Shown piece after piece: positions 35,598 through 44,682 of a DNA stretch of 64,000 nucleotides (position 1 is its first letter; each line of letters begins with the position of its first letter). Origin of the DNA: Acidobacteriota bacterium (GTDB taxonomy: Bacteria; Acidobacteriota; Terriglobia; Acidiferrales; UBA7541); contig JAKBLM010000002.1 of the NCBI GenBank assembly GCA_021832085.1, positions 62,001 to 126,000 on the forward strand, written 5' to 3'. The notes beneath the pieces are model-generated. The model had not been told where the DNA came from. It saw only the letters and a program-made list of their open reading frames with translations, and ran no database searches. Position numbers and translations under genes: made by a program.

Positions 35598-37256
35598 CTA
35601 CGAGGCGCTCGGGGTGCGGCACAGCTCCTCGGTGAAGGCCTCGCGGCGGTGCAGGATCACGCGCTCGACTTCCCCGAGGCTGAAAACGTAGCCGGCGGCA
35701 GCCATGCCGGCCAGCCCGAGGGAAGCCAGCATCGCCAGTCCCATGCTATGCAGCCATATGCCGAGCACAAAGACCAGCATACCCGAGCCAACCAGCACCG
35801 CTTCGGTGCCCAAGCCGATGACAACCGCCAGGCCACGGGCACCGCGGCCACGACGAAAGACGCCGAATTCGAGCCGGTTGGGCAGGCGAACTGATACGAC
35901 GTTGCCCACGGCCAGATTCACCAGCAGCGCGTAGAGAGAGACGAGCAGAGTGAGCGCCACGATCTCCACTCCGGGCGGCCGGAAGATCCAGCGAACACAG
36001 ACCCAAAGCAACACGATATTCAAACCGGTGGCGACGGCGTGCAGCAGGTTTTTGCCGATCATCACCTGGCGGAAACGGAGCGGGGCAAGCAGCAGGAAAC
36101 GAATGCCTTCGCCGTCGTAGCCGAAGCTGTTGAAGATCCAATAGTTCTCGGAAAAGAAGGCGTAGGCGACGGCGACCGGAAAGGCCATCTCGGGGTGAGC
36201 CGTGAAAAAACGGGTGTGCTTGAAACTGGGGCTGAGCACGAGGACGAAAAAGGCCGGCAGGAGCAGCTGCAAGAGCACCGGCCAATTGCGCAGGGTATAG
36301 CGCGTTTCCCGCTCGAAGAGCGCGGCGGTGCGAGTGGAGAGCCCGGGCAAGCGCCAGCCGGCCGAAGGTAAGGCGGCGCGGGCATGCGTTGTGGGCGGCG
36401 CGAGCGCTTTTGCCTCGCTGAGGCTTTCGCCACGGAATTGCGTGGCGAGCCGGAGATGGAGCAGCCAGAAAAAACCGACGCTGTAGAGGCAGACCGCCAG
36501 AAGGCCGGCGAGGGCGACCAGCGGCCGAAACGCCGCGGCGCCGGCAATGACCTGCGCCGCCATCCCCGGCGGCAGCGCGTGGATCAGGAATGCCAGCGGC
36601 AGCACCCAGCGCTGCGCGGCGTGCTCGTGCGCGCTCCAGCGCACCAGGGCCGGGCCGGCGAATTGCACCGCCAGGATGCCGACGATAAAAAGCATGCCCA
36701 GGATCTCGCGCGTGCGGCGCTGGGCCAGCCAGCGATCGGCCCAGGTGGCAATGGCGCGCGAGAGCAGCAGGTTCATCGCCGCGAAAAGCAGCGCCGCCGT
36801 CACCACCCAGGGAAGCAGGCCGGGACGCGCGAGGCCGGCGCCGAGAGTCAGGCAGGCCAGCCAGAAAAGGGCGATCACGGCGCCGGGATCGAACAGCCCG
36901 TAGGTAAGGCTCAGTGCGAAAAAGCTGCCATAACGCAGCGGAAAATGGAGCAGGTTGCCGAATTCGAACTGGAGCCCGCCGGTGCCGATCAGCAGCGGGT
37001 AGAGCTGCCAGAAGAGGAGCACGGCCCAGAACAGATCGGCGAAGCTGGCGGCCTGGTGATGCGAGAGGAAGGCGTAGGCGGCGAAACCGATGCCGGCGCC
37101 GCCGCCGAACATCATTCCGGCGAGCATCAGCCAGAGCAGGACATAGCCGACCACGTCGAGCCGGCCGCGCAGGCTGCGGAGCGAATTGCGGAAGAGGCAC
37201 CAGCGGAGGCCGGCGATCAGCCGCATCTGTTCGCGGATCGCCGGCTGCCTGCTCAT
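35598..37256 (-). CDS. ABC transporter permease (ABC-2-like)
   Basis: 552-residue membrane protein with about 12 hydrophobic segments and a large soluble loop around 270-330. The ATG at 37256 overlaps the stop of the ATPase gene (ATGA), which supports this start over a longer frame to 37457. The N-terminus MRLIAGLRWCLFRNSLRSLRGR is typical of large ABC-2 permeases in Acidobacteria. With the ATPase upstream it forms a two-component exporter. The substrate is unknown. Confidence 0.85.
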   Translation of the reverse strand: MSRQPAIREQMRLIAGLRWCLFRNSLRSLRGRLDVVGYVLLWLMLAGMMFGGGAGIGFAAYAFLSHHQAASFADLFWAVLLFWQLYPLLIGTGGLQFEFGNLLHFPLRYGSFFALSLTYGLFDPGAVIALFWLACLTLGAGLARPGLLPWVVTAALLFAAMNLLLSRAIATWADRWLAQRRTREILGMLFIVGILAVQFAGPALVRWSAHEHAAQRWVLPLAFLIHALPPGMAAQVIAGAAAFRPLVALAGLLAVCLYSVGFFWLLHLRLATQFRGESLSEAKALAPPTTHARAALPSAGWRLPGLSTRTAALFERETRYTLRNWPVLLQLLLPAFFVLVLSPSFKHTRFFTAHPEMAFPVAVAYAFFSENYWIFNSFGYDGEGIRFLLLAPLRFRQVMIGKNLLHAVATGLNIVLLWVCVRWIFRPPGVEIVALTLLVSLYALLVNLAVGNVVSVRLPNRLEFGVFRRGRGARGLAVVIGLGTEAVLVGSGMLVFVLGIWLHSMGLAMLASLGLAGMAAAGYVFSLGEVERVILHRREAFTEELCRTPSAS

Positions 37257-38065
37257 GCGAGCCAGCTCAACTCCTCTTCGCTCGCCTGGCGGCTCCCGCC
37301 GACGATGTCGAGGAAGATCTGTTCGAGCGTCAGCTTCTCGCCGCGGGCGGCGGGGCCAGTGGCCTCTTCCTGGCGCGCTTCGACGCCGGCGCGCAATTCC
37401 TCGAGCGAGCCGAAGGCGACCAGCTTGCCGTGGTGAATGATGGCGACGTGGCTGCACAGGCGCTCGACGATTTCGAGCACGTGCGAGGTAAGAAAGATCG
37501 TCGCGCCGCGGGCGATCATGCGCTGGAGCATCGACTTGAGCGTGCCGGCGGCGACGGCGTCGATGCCTTCGAACGGCTCGTCGAGAAACAGGACCCGCGG
37601 GCCGTGAATGATGGCGGCGGCCATGGCCAGCTTTTTTTTCATGCCGTGGGAGAGATCGGTGATCAGCGCCTTGCCGCGGTCGGCGAGCTCGATGAAATCG
37701 AGCAGCTCTTTCGTGCGCTCGGCCGCCGTCGGCGGATCGAGGCCGTACATGCGACCGGCGAAATTGAGGTATTCGGGCGGGGTGAGCCGGTCGAAAAGCG
37801 CCAGGCCCTCGGGGACGACGCCGATCTGGCTTTTCACGCCAATGGGATCGGCGGCGAGATCGAGGCCGAGGATGCGAATCTTCCCTTCGGAGGGCTGGAG
37901 CAGGCCGGTGAGCATCTTGATCATCGTTGACTTGCCGGCGCCATTGGGGCCGAGGAAGCCGAAGAACTGGCCGCCGCTGACGCGCAGATCGACGTGATCG
38001 ACGGCGACGAGCCCGCCAAAGCGGCGCGTCAGCCCTTGCGTCTCGATTGCGGCGTCATCGAACAT
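37253..38065 (-). CDS. ABC transporter ATP-binding protein
   Basis: 270 residues with Walker A FLGPNGAGKST, signature LSHGMKKKLAMA and Walker B RVLFLDEPFEGID, followed by TSHVLEIVERL. The DrrA/CcmA-type ATPase belongs with ABC-2 exporters. The permease gene overlaps its 3' end by 4 bp. It begins 19 bp after the helicase-nuclease gene on the same strand, so it may share a transcript. Confidence 0.93.
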   Translation of the reverse strand: MFDDAAIETQGLTRRFGGLVAVDHVDLRVSGGQFFGFLGPNGAGKSTMIKMLTGLLQPSEGKIRILGLDLAADPIGVKSQIGVVPEGLALFDRLTPPEYLNFAGRMYGLDPPTAAERTKELLDFIELADRGKALITDLSHGMKKKLAMAAAIIHGPRVLFLDEPFEGIDAVAAGTLKSMLQRMIARGATIFLTSHVLEIVERLCSHVAIIHHGKLVAFGSLEELRAGVEARQEEATGPAARGEKLTLEQIFLDIVGGSRQASEEELSWLA

Positions 38066-38084
38066 GCGTGGCTTTTCCCCCAGG

Positions 38085-41000
38085 TTACGGTTTTGCTGTG
38101 GCGCCCGGCCGCGCTTCCGATTCCGGCATTTCTGCCGCGGCGCCCGCCGGCTGGATGGGCACGAGCTGCTCGTGGGCGGGGCAGAGCGGCCGGAATTCGC
38201 AGAAGCCGCACAGGAAGCCGGGCCGCGCCTCGAAACGGCCGGCGCGGATGGCGGCGGCGACTTCGATCACCTGCTGGCGCGCGTCGTTGCAATCGGCCTG
38301 GTCGCGCGTGGTCTCCAGCCGCGTATCGGCTTTCAGATACCAGAGTACCAGCCGCGCCGGATCGAGTTCGAGCGCCTCGCGGGCAGCCAGGGCATAGAGG
38401 CTGAGCTGGAGGTCCTTGTCGACGTCTTTTTGTTTTTTCGGCGTGCCGGTCTTGTAGTCGACAACTTCGATCCGGTCCTTGCCCAGCCGATTCACCTGAT
38501 CGATGCGGCCGGCGAGAACGACGTCGGCCGTGAGCGGCAACTCGAAGCGCTTTTCCTGAAAGAGAACCTCGGGCCGCAGTTCGAGATAGCGCGCGTGGAA
38601 GGCGCGCAACTGCTCGAGGCCAGCCTTGCGATATTCCTCTTCCTGGAAGTCGTCGCCATATTTGCCGACCGGCCATTCGCGCTGGTAGATGGCTTCGAGT
38701 TCCTCGAGCGGCATCGGCACGCCCTTGCGGAGGCCGGCGACGAAATGCTGGATGGTGGTGTGCATCAGGCTGCCGAAGGTCATCGCGGCTTTCGGAGCGC
38801 CGCGCAGGCCCCAGCCTTTTTCGAGCAGGTATTTCAGCGGGCAGCTCAGATAGGTGTCGACCGTGGTGGGCGAAAGCTCGAGCGGCACGGCGACCGGCGG
38901 GCAATATTGCGTGGCCCAGACGGCAATGCGCGACCAGGCGCGCGCGTCCTGCCGTGCCGGATCGATCAGCCCCGGCGAGGAGGGATCGGCGGGCAGGCCG
39001 GCGACGGCGAGCGACTCGGGCGGGAGCTCGATTTTCGGCGAAAGGCGCTCGACATCGCGCGCGGCAAGCTGCGCGTCGGTGAGGAAATCGTCGAGGAAGG
39101 GCGACGGCTTCGTTTTCGGGCCGACGACGGCGGTGAGCGTCAACTCGCGGCGCGCGCGGGTGAGCGCGACGTAGAAGAGCCGGCGCTCCTCCTGAATGTG
39201 GAAGTCGCCTTCAGGCTTGGCTTCCTTCATCAATTCGGCGGGAAATTCGAAGGTCGGGCGGCGCTTGCCGGAAGGAAAGGCGCGCTGCGAGAGGCGCAGG
39301 ACGAAGACGCTGTCGAATTCGAGGCCCTTGGCGCCGTGAACGGTCATGAGCTGGACGGCGTTTTCCGCTTCGTGCTCGTCGACATGGATCTGCTCGCCCG
39401 CTTCGAAGAAATATTCGAGGTACTGGAGGAAATCGGCGAAGGCGGCCGACTCGCTTTTCTTTTGCCATTCGGCGACGAATTTCAGGAGGCGTTTCAGGTA
39501 CGCTTCGTCGGCGCTCGATGGAACCAGATTCAGGTTGAGCCCGTCGGCGAGCGTGGCGACCAAGTCGGAAGCGGAAAGGCCGAAAGCGAGCTGGCGCAGG
39601 CCCTGAATCCAGCGGACGAGTTCCCGGCCGCGCGCGGGATCGGCGGCCGGCAGATCGAGCGAGGCTTCCAGCTCGTCGAAGAGGCCGCGATGGTTGTGGG
39701 CGGAGCGCTGCGCGAGGCGGACCAAATCTTCCGCAGTGAAGCGCCAATAAGGCGCGGCGGCAACGCGGGCAAAGGAGATGTTGTCACCGGGATTGCCGAT
39801 CAGGCGCAGGTAGGCGACCAGGTCGCGCACCAGCGTGCTCGCCAGGATCGAGAGCTTGCGGATGACGAACGGAATGCCGCGCCGCGCCAGCTCGCGCACC
39901 ACCAGGTCGCGATGGTTGTGCTTGCGGTAGAGGATCGCCATGACGCCCCAGCGTGTGCCGGCCGCGTGCTTGCGGTCGATTTCCGCGGCCACCCACCAGG
40001 CTTCCTCCTCGGGCGAACGGAATTCGGCCACGCGGACGCGCTCGCCCTCGGGATTGGGCGTTTCGAGGCGCTTATCTGGCAGGAAGCGGTCGCGATTCTG
40101 CGCGATCACTTCGGCGGCGACGCGAAGGATCCGGCGCGAGGAGCGGTAGTTTTCGGTGAGCGCCAGATGGCCCTTGGGACGGCCGGCGGGCGCGAGAAAG
40201 AAATCGGCGAAGCGCTGAAAGCTGGCGAAGGAGGCGCCGCGGAAGCGGTAGATGGCCTGGTCGTCGTCGCCGACGACGAAGAAATTGCGATGGCGGCCCG
40301 AGAGCAGGCGCAGCAGCTCGATCTGGGCGACGTTGGTGTCCTGGAATTCGTCGACGAGGATGTAGCGATAGCGCTCGGAAAGGCGCACGGCAAGCTCGGG
40401 ATCGCGGCGCAGCTTGCGCTCGGCTTCGAGGATCATCGAGCCGAAGGTGAGCTGGCGCCGGTCGCGCAGCAGGCGATCGCTCACGCGATAGGCGCGGGCG
40501 ATTTCGCGCTGGCGGGCGAGTTCGTCCTCGCGGTCGGCGACGTCGTCGGGGGAAAGCTGCGGGCGCGCGGCTTCGAGGCGCTCGGCGATTGCTTCGACGT
40601 AGCGGTCGTAATCGTCCGGCGGAACGAGTTCATCCTGGCAGCGGGAGAAAAACTGCAGGAAATCGCTGAGGAACTGGCCAGGCTCGTGGAGTTTCAGGTA
40701 GCGCTCGAGCTGCAGCTCGCGCATGTGGCGGCGAAGCAGGATCCAGTGGTCGATGTCCTCGATCGGTTCGAGCTCGGTGTCGTGGGGTTTCAGAACCACG
40801 TTGAGGCAGAAGGCGTGGAAAGTGCCGAGCCAGACGTCCTTGCCGCGTTCGCCGGCCGCCTGGATCACCCGGTGCTTCATTTCGGCGGCGGCTTTGTCGG
40901 TGAAGGTGAGGCCGAGGATGCTTTCGCCCGAGAGCGCCGGATTTTCCTCGAGCAGGCGGCGGATGCGCTCGGTAATGACACGCGTTTTGCCCGTGCCGGC

Positions 41001-41093
41001 GCCGGCGACGACGAGCAGGGGGCCTTCGTCGTGCTTGACCGCGGCGAGCTGGCGGTCGTTCAAGGTAATCGTGGTTCGTGTGCGTTCAGGCAT
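38085..41093 (-). CDS. UvrD/PcrA-like helicase fused to AddB-type Fe-S nuclease domain
   Basis: 1002 residues. The SF1A helicase part (about 1-640) has VVAGAGTGKTRVI (Walker A 31-37), ILVDEFQDTN, and VMTVHGAKGLEFD. The C-terminal domain (about 740-980) is a RecB-family nuclease: D879 and K881 in VVDYKTG, followed by QLSLYALAA. Four cysteines, C751 (YLSCPLKY), C962, C965 and C971 (CGFCEFRPLC), fit the 4Fe-4S arrangement of AddB/Cas4 nucleases. It is a single-chain helicase-nuclease, likely for double-strand break repair or end resection. No partner AddB/RecC gene is adjacent. Confidence 0.93.
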   Translation of the reverse strand: MPERTRTTITLNDRQLAAVKHDEGPLLVVAGAGTGKTRVITERIRRLLEENPALSGESILGLTFTDKAAAEMKHRVIQAAGERGKDVWLGTFHAFCLNVVLKPHDTELEPIEDIDHWILLRRHMRELQLERYLKLHEPGQFLSDFLQFFSRCQDELVPPDDYDRYVEAIAERLEAARPQLSPDDVADREDELARQREIARAYRVSDRLLRDRRQLTFGSMILEAERKLRRDPELAVRLSERYRYILVDEFQDTNVAQIELLRLLSGRHRNFFVVGDDDQAIYRFRGASFASFQRFADFFLAPAGRPKGHLALTENYRSSRRILRVAAEVIAQNRDRFLPDKRLETPNPEGERVRVAEFRSPEEEAWWVAAEIDRKHAAGTRWGVMAILYRKHNHRDLVVRELARRGIPFVIRKLSILASTLVRDLVAYLRLIGNPGDNISFARVAAAPYWRFTAEDLVRLAQRSAHNHRGLFDELEASLDLPAADPARGRELVRWIQGLRQLAFGLSASDLVATLADGLNLNLVPSSADEAYLKRLLKFVAEWQKKSESAAFADFLQYLEYFFEAGEQIHVDEHEAENAVQLMTVHGAKGLEFDSVFVLRLSQRAFPSGKRRPTFEFPAELMKEAKPEGDFHIQEERRLFYVALTRARRELTLTAVVGPKTKPSPFLDDFLTDAQLAARDVERLSPKIELPPESLAVAGLPADPSSPGLIDPARQDARAWSRIAVWATQYCPPVAVPLELSPTTVDTYLSCPLKYLLEKGWGLRGAPKAAMTFGSLMHTTIQHFVAGLRKGVPMPLEELEAIYQREWPVGKYGDDFQEEEYRKAGLEQLRAFHARYLELRPEVLFQEKRFELPLTADVVLAGRIDQVNRLGKDRIEVVDYKTGTPKKQKDVDKDLQLSLYALAAREALELDPARLVLWYLKADTRLETTRDQADCNDARQQVIEVAAAIRAGRFEARPGFLCGFCEFRPLCPAHEQLVPIQPAGAAAEMPESEARPGATAKP

Positions 41094-41126
41094 GGCCAGA
41101 TGGGGTACAGGTTGACACAGGCGCGC

Positions 41127-41143
41127 GGCGCAGGAAAAGCGAA
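41127..41143 (-). promoter_or_regulatory. Possible SOS-type direct repeat upstream of the helicase-nuclease
   Basis: Minus-strand TTCGCTT-N4-TGCGCC resembles the 11-bp-period repeats at the lexA and recA promoters. Weak match, inferred only. Confidence 0.25.
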
Positions 41144-41373
41144 ATTGTACCCGAAGGTCCGGAAAGTGCGGCTGCCTCTCCCAGAATTAACGGGCGCGGA
41201 TGCGGCGGCACACTTTGCCGGGCACGATGGTTGGGTTCGTCCCGCAGGTTGGTCGTGCCGCTGGCATTGACCATGGCCGATACGATGGTTAAATCCAGCG
41301 GTGATTTGGCCGTGGCCGGGTTCGCTTCAATCGCCAAGGTGCGAACCTCGGGTCCGCTTTTCCACCAGGCATA

Positions 41374-42105
41374 ATGGATCGGATGACTCTGCTCGTACTT
41401 GCCGTGCTGCTTTTTGCCGCGCTGATTCGCTCGGCGTTCGGATTTGGCGAAGCCCTATTCGCCGTGCCGCTGCTCGCCCTGATCATGCCGGTCAAAGTCG
41501 CAGCGCCGATTGCGGTGCTTGTCTCCATCACCGTGGCCGGTGTGGTGCTTGTGCAGGATTGGTCTGAAGTGCACGCCCGTAGTGCGGGGTGGCTGGCACT
41601 CTCGACCCTGCTGGGGATTCCGTTGGGTTTGCTCCTCCTGACAAGGGTTGCCGAACCGGTCGTGAAGGCAATCCTTGCGTGTGTGATCATCGCTTTTTCA
41701 ATGTACTCCCTGCTCAGCAGGAAACGCTACGTGCTGAAGGACGACCGACTGGCCTGGGTGTTCGGATTCGCCGCGGGAGTGCTCGGAGGCGCGTACGGCA
41801 TGAACGGCCCGCCGGTCGTGATTTACGGTGCGCTTCGCGGTTGGTCACCGCGGCACTTCCGGGCGACCTTGCAGGGGTACTTTCTTCCGGCCAGCATGGT
41901 CGTCATGGGCGGTTATTGGCTGGAGGGTTTGTGGACCCCCGGAGTGACTCGCTACTACCTGATGTCTTTGCCTCTGGTGCTGGTGGCGATCTTCGCGGGA
42001 CGGGCCATCAATCGGCGGATACCCGGCCACCGGTTCCTGTTCTATATCCATGGAGCTCTCACCGTCATCGGAGTGGTTCTTCTGGTGCAGGCTTTGCATA
42101 TGTAG
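41374..42105 (+). CDS. TauE/SafE-family membrane exporter (third copy)
   Basis: 243 residues with about eight TM helices. Signature segments are FGFGEALFAVPLLALIMPVKVAAPIAVL and AYGMNGPPVVIYGAL. It differs from the two paired copies at 13.8-16.6 kb and has no DUF1634 neighbour. Substrate unknown. ATG at 41374; no strong ribosome-binding site was seen. Confidence 0.85.
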   Translation: MDRMTLLVLAVLLFAALIRSAFGFGEALFAVPLLALIMPVKVAAPIAVLVSITVAGVVLVQDWSEVHARSAGWLALSTLLGIPLGLLLLTRVAEPVVKAILACVIIAFSMYSLLSRKRYVLKDDRLAWVFGFAAGVLGGAYGMNGPPVVIYGALRGWSPRHFRATLQGYFLPASMVVMGGYWLEGLWTPGVTRYYLMSLPLVLVAIFAGRAINRRIPGHRFLFYIHGALTVIGVVLLVQALHM

Positions 42106-42264
42106 CCACCGGGCATTACCGGGACTTCGGAGAGATGCGTGGTGGTGGCCGGCCGGGGCGTACAAATCGGAAATTCCATTCCAGGGAAGACCCGCTTTCC
42201 CCAAAGCGCAGCCTGAACGTATGATGGAAATCAGACTTAGTCCTTGGCCGAGGGGGGAAGTGTC

Positions 42265-42771
42265 ATGGCTTCGCAAATCGTGCGAAATTTCATGAAGCAA
42301 CAGGGTTTCCCCGATGAGGCCGCTCCAACCTGCGACACGCACTTTGCCGGCCTTAATTTTCAGCCCCGCATCGTCGGGCCGCTCGTTGTTGTGGCCATCG
42401 TCTTTGGGTCCCCGATCTTCTTCCTTGTGCTTTCCGGCGTGCTGTGGTGGAACGTTCTTGTTCCCGCACGCAATCCGTTTGAGCTGATCTACAACCGGCT
42501 GATTGCCCTGCCTCGCGGGAAACGCAGGCTCGTGCCCGCGCCTGGGCCACGCCGCTTTGCGCAGGCGATGGCCGCAGCCATGATGCTGATCATTGCCCTT
42601 GCCCTGCTGCAGGGCTGGGCTGTCACGGCGTGGGTCTTCGAAGCGCTCCTTGTGGCGGCGTTTTCTCTGCTCCTGTTCGGGAGGTTTTGCCTGGGCGCTT
42701 ACATGTATCACTTGCTGCGCGGCCAGGTTTCTTTTGCCAACGCCACGCTGCCGTGGGCCCGCTCCCGATAG
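42265..42771 (+). CDS. DUF4395-type integral membrane protein
   Basis: 168 residues: a cysteine-containing N-terminal segment (TCDTHFAGLNFQPR) followed by four hydrophobic helices and the ending GRFCLGAYMYHLLRGQVSFANATLPWARSR, which fits DUF4395. The function is unknown; family members sometimes accompany thioredoxin- or sulfur-related genes, compatible with the upstream TauE. The ATG at 42265 has GGGGGGAA upstream. Its last 190 bp and downstream flank are duplicated at 44410-44682. Confidence 0.8.
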   Translation: MASQIVRNFMKQQGFPDEAAPTCDTHFAGLNFQPRIVGPLVVVAIVFGSPIFFLVLSGVLWWNVLVPARNPFELIYNRLIALPRGKRRLVPAPGPRRFAQAMAAAMMLIIALALLQGWAVTAWVFEALLVAAFSLLLFGRFCLGAYMYHLLRGQVSFANATLPWARSR

Positions 42772-42843
42772 CAACGGGCGGCGTGATCCGTGCCGACCGG
42801 TCAAATCGAGGCAAAGTAGGTTGACGGATTTTTCGTCGAGAAC
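42571..42843 (+). repeat. Direct repeat copy 1 (3' end of the DUF4395 gene)
   Basis: About 273 bp spanning the last 66 codons and about 70 bp after the stop. It aligns without large gaps to 44410-44682 in the same orientation; many differences are single bases. The region 42844-43085 holds nothing else recognisable. Confidence 0.85.
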
Positions 42844-43085
42844 GGCGAGGAAGTTCGGAGCGGGATTGAAAAAGGGCCAGATACTTGTCCGGCTATCCCA
42901 CTTATGGTCCAGTTGGAATTATTTCCGGGTAGTCCGTTACTTGCCTGGAATCCCCCTTCAGGCTCGGTGGGTGAACTGGCGGTATTGCGGAGCCGGCGCC
43001 AAGCTTGGACAAACCGTCGTTACACTTTGAGCAGTCGCTTGCCACGCCCGGAGGAAAACCAAAGCAAGAGCGCTGCTGATGAGTT

Positions 43086-43463
43086 TCATTTCAGCCTCTT
43101 TCGCCGGAGATTTTTCCCGAACGTGAGTTCTTCTTTTGCGCCATCCTCCTCCGCGAGGTCACGCAGGCGCTCGAGGGCGGCGGACCAATACTGCTCGTAT
43201 TTCGCAATCCACGGTGCCAGCCCGGCGGCCAGGGCACGCGGTTCCAACCGGTAAATCTGCTGCCGACCCCGACGCGTTGCGGAGACCAGACCGGCTGCAC
43301 GCAGGCTCATCAGGTGTTTGGAGATGCCCGATGCGACCAGGTCGGGGAACTCCGCGGCCAATTGACCAACCGTCATGGGGCCCCGTTCGGCCAGGAGATC
43401 GAGGATCGACCTGCGCGTGGGATCGGCCAGCATCCGGAAGAGGACATCGCTATTGCTGGGCAT
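43086..43463 (-). CDS. ArsR-family winged-helix repressor
   Basis: 125 residues with the ArsR/SmtB DNA-binding domain: FRMLADPTRRSILDLLAERGPMTVGQLAAEF and GISKHLMSLRAAGLV. No metal-binding cysteine pair is visible, so it fits the ArsR group that pairs with SRPBCC (AHSA1) proteins. It overlaps the upstream SRPBCC gene by 14 bp, giving a two-gene operon. A palindromic array upstream of that operon is a likely autoregulatory operator. Confidence 0.87.
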   Translation of the reverse strand: MPSNSDVLFRMLADPTRRSILDLLAERGPMTVGQLAAEFPDLVASGISKHLMSLRAAGLVSATRRGRQQIYRLEPRALAAGLAPWIAKYEQYWSAALERLRDLAEEDGAKEELTFGKNLRRKRLK

Positions 43464-43887
43464 CAGCAGCGCTCACCAGATCGGCTAGCCGGTCGAGAAC
43501 CCGGTGCAGATCGGCGCCACGCTCGTAATCTTGTAGCGTCTCGGGCCAGTCCGGACGACCGATGCCCTCGAAACCATCGTGAATGAGCGTAACCTGCGTG
43601 CCGACGGCCGTGGGAGCAAGCGTGAGGACTAACCGCGCCGGATGCGCCCACCCACTACCCTCTTCGAGCCACGAGAGAATGAGCCTTTTCTCTGGCACGA
43701 ACTCCAGCACAGTACCGCTGATCCACGTCCGGTCATCGGGTCCGAGGAAACGGTATCCGCCACCGACGCGCAAATCGATCTGAATGTTGGAACTGATCCA
43801 ACGGCGCAGTCCTTCCTGGGTTGCGAGCCAGCGCCAAACTCTGCTCGGTGCAGCTTGGATCTCAATCGAACGAATGACTTGCGGCAT
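43450..43887 (-). CDS. SRPBCC (AHSA1-type) ligand-binding protein
   Basis: 145 residues of the START-like fold: VIRSIEIQAAPSRVWRWLATQEGLRRWI, then GGGYRFLGPDDRTWISGTVLEFVPEKRLILSW and a C-terminal helix. GGAGGT (43893-43898) supports the ATG at 43887. AHSA1-like proteins are often co-transcribed with ArsR repressors and may bind the effector. Ligand unknown. Confidence 0.87.
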   Translation of the reverse strand: MPQVIRSIEIQAAPSRVWRWLATQEGLRRWISSNIQIDLRVGGGYRFLGPDDRTWISGTVLEFVPEKRLILSWLEEGSGWAHPARLVLTLAPTAVGTQVTLIHDGFEGIGRPDWPETLQDYERGADLHRVLDRLADLVSAADAQQ

Positions 43888-43903
43888 AGCCGACCTCCGA
43901 TAT

Positions 43904-43948
43904 ATTACCGTCTGGTAATGCATTACTGTACGGGAATGTTTTCGTAAT
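43904..43948. promoter_or_regulatory. Palindromic operator array of the SRPBCC-arsR operon
   Basis: ATTACC-GTCT-GGTAAT is a perfect palindrome at 43904-43919. GTAATGCATTAC overlaps it at 43915-43926. CATTAC and GTAATG recur as an inverted pair across 43921-43948. Five ATTAC/GTAAT half-sites lie within 45 bp, directly before the ribosome-binding site of the operon. Binding by the encoded ArsR protein is inferred. Confidence 0.65.
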
Positions 43949-44097
43949 GTCAACCTCAGCCTGTGGAATCAGCAGCTGTGGAATCGGCATCAGGGGATGG
44001 TTTGTTTTGCGCCGACAGCACGGCATAGACGCCGCTCTCTTTCGTACTAGATCACGATGATCACATTTCCGCGGCGTGCGGTGTGATTCGTGACTGA

Positions 44098-44206
44098 GTC
44101 TGGCCCGTCCCCGAGGGCAAACGCCAGCGGGGTTTTCACCGTTCGGGGCTTCCAGCGCGGAACGAACGAGCCGGTTTTGCCACCGCCGAGAACGCCGAAG
44201 CGCAAA
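44098..44206 (-). repeat. Leader repeat family, copy 1
   Basis: Homologous to 45981-46123 and 46852-46997. Shared blocks (plus strand) include CCGAGGGCAA, CTTCCAGCG and, with copy 3, ACGAACGAGCC. It lies about 200 bp upstream of the SRPBCC-arsR operon on the minus strand and is the most divergent copy at its right-hand (minus-strand 3') end. Confidence 0.65.
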
Positions 44207-44409
44207 CCGTCCCCTGTCGTTCGAGACGCTCGATGCCTTGCCGCCCTCCCGCCTGCTTCCTGCCACGTGGCTGGCCCTCCCTTATGCCCGTGAGAGGCCA
44301 TTCCCCCATGGACGCGCAGTCCGCTCGGCGAGCGCTTTACTCATTCCCGATGCAAGCGCACTAGAGCTCTACGAGATCGCGGACGGACGCGGCGCTCCCT
44401 GCGGGGATT

Positions 44410-44610
44410 GCCGCGTGCATGATGCTGATTGTTGCGTTTGCCCTGCTGCAGGGCTGGGCGATAACTGCGTGGGTCTTCGAAGCGCTCCTGGTGGTGGCGT
44501 TTTCCCTGCTCCTCTTGGGGAGGTTCTGCCTGGGCGCTTACGTGTATCACTTGCTGCGCGGTCAGGTTTCCTTTGCCAACGCCACGCTGCTGTGGGTCCG
44601 CTCCCGGTAG
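44410..44610 (+). pseudogene. Truncated duplicate of the DUF4395 gene
   Basis: Encodes only the last ~63 residues (MMLIVAFALLQGW ... FANATLLWVRSR) of the protein at 42265-42771, with the same stop position. The N-terminal half is absent and upstream sequence is unrelated. The duplicated DNA continues to 44682. The region 44683-44982 has no recognisable gene. Confidence 0.85.
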
Positions 44611-44682
44611 AAACGGGCAGCGTGATCCGTGCCGGCCCGTCAAGTCGAGGCAAGGCAGGTCGAGGCCTTTTTCATCGAGAAG
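44410..44682 (+). repeat. Direct repeat copy 2 (DUF4395 tail)
   Basis: Same-orientation copy of 42571-42843. The two copies bracket the ArsR/SRPBCC cassette and leader copy 1, suggesting a recombination or insertion event that duplicated the flank. Confidence 0.85.

Noticed and set aside
38064..41270. 1068-residue plus-strand open frame across the helicase-nuclease
   Set aside because: Antisense shadow of a gene with all motifs intact; its own translation has no recognisable domains.
42904..43254. 116-residue plus-strand frame
   Set aside because: Low-complexity Ser/Arg/Pro translation overlapping the ArsR gene antisense; no start context.
42571..44682. Composite transposon
   Set aside because: The flanking direct repeats encode a membrane protein tail, not a transposase or terminal inverted repeats.
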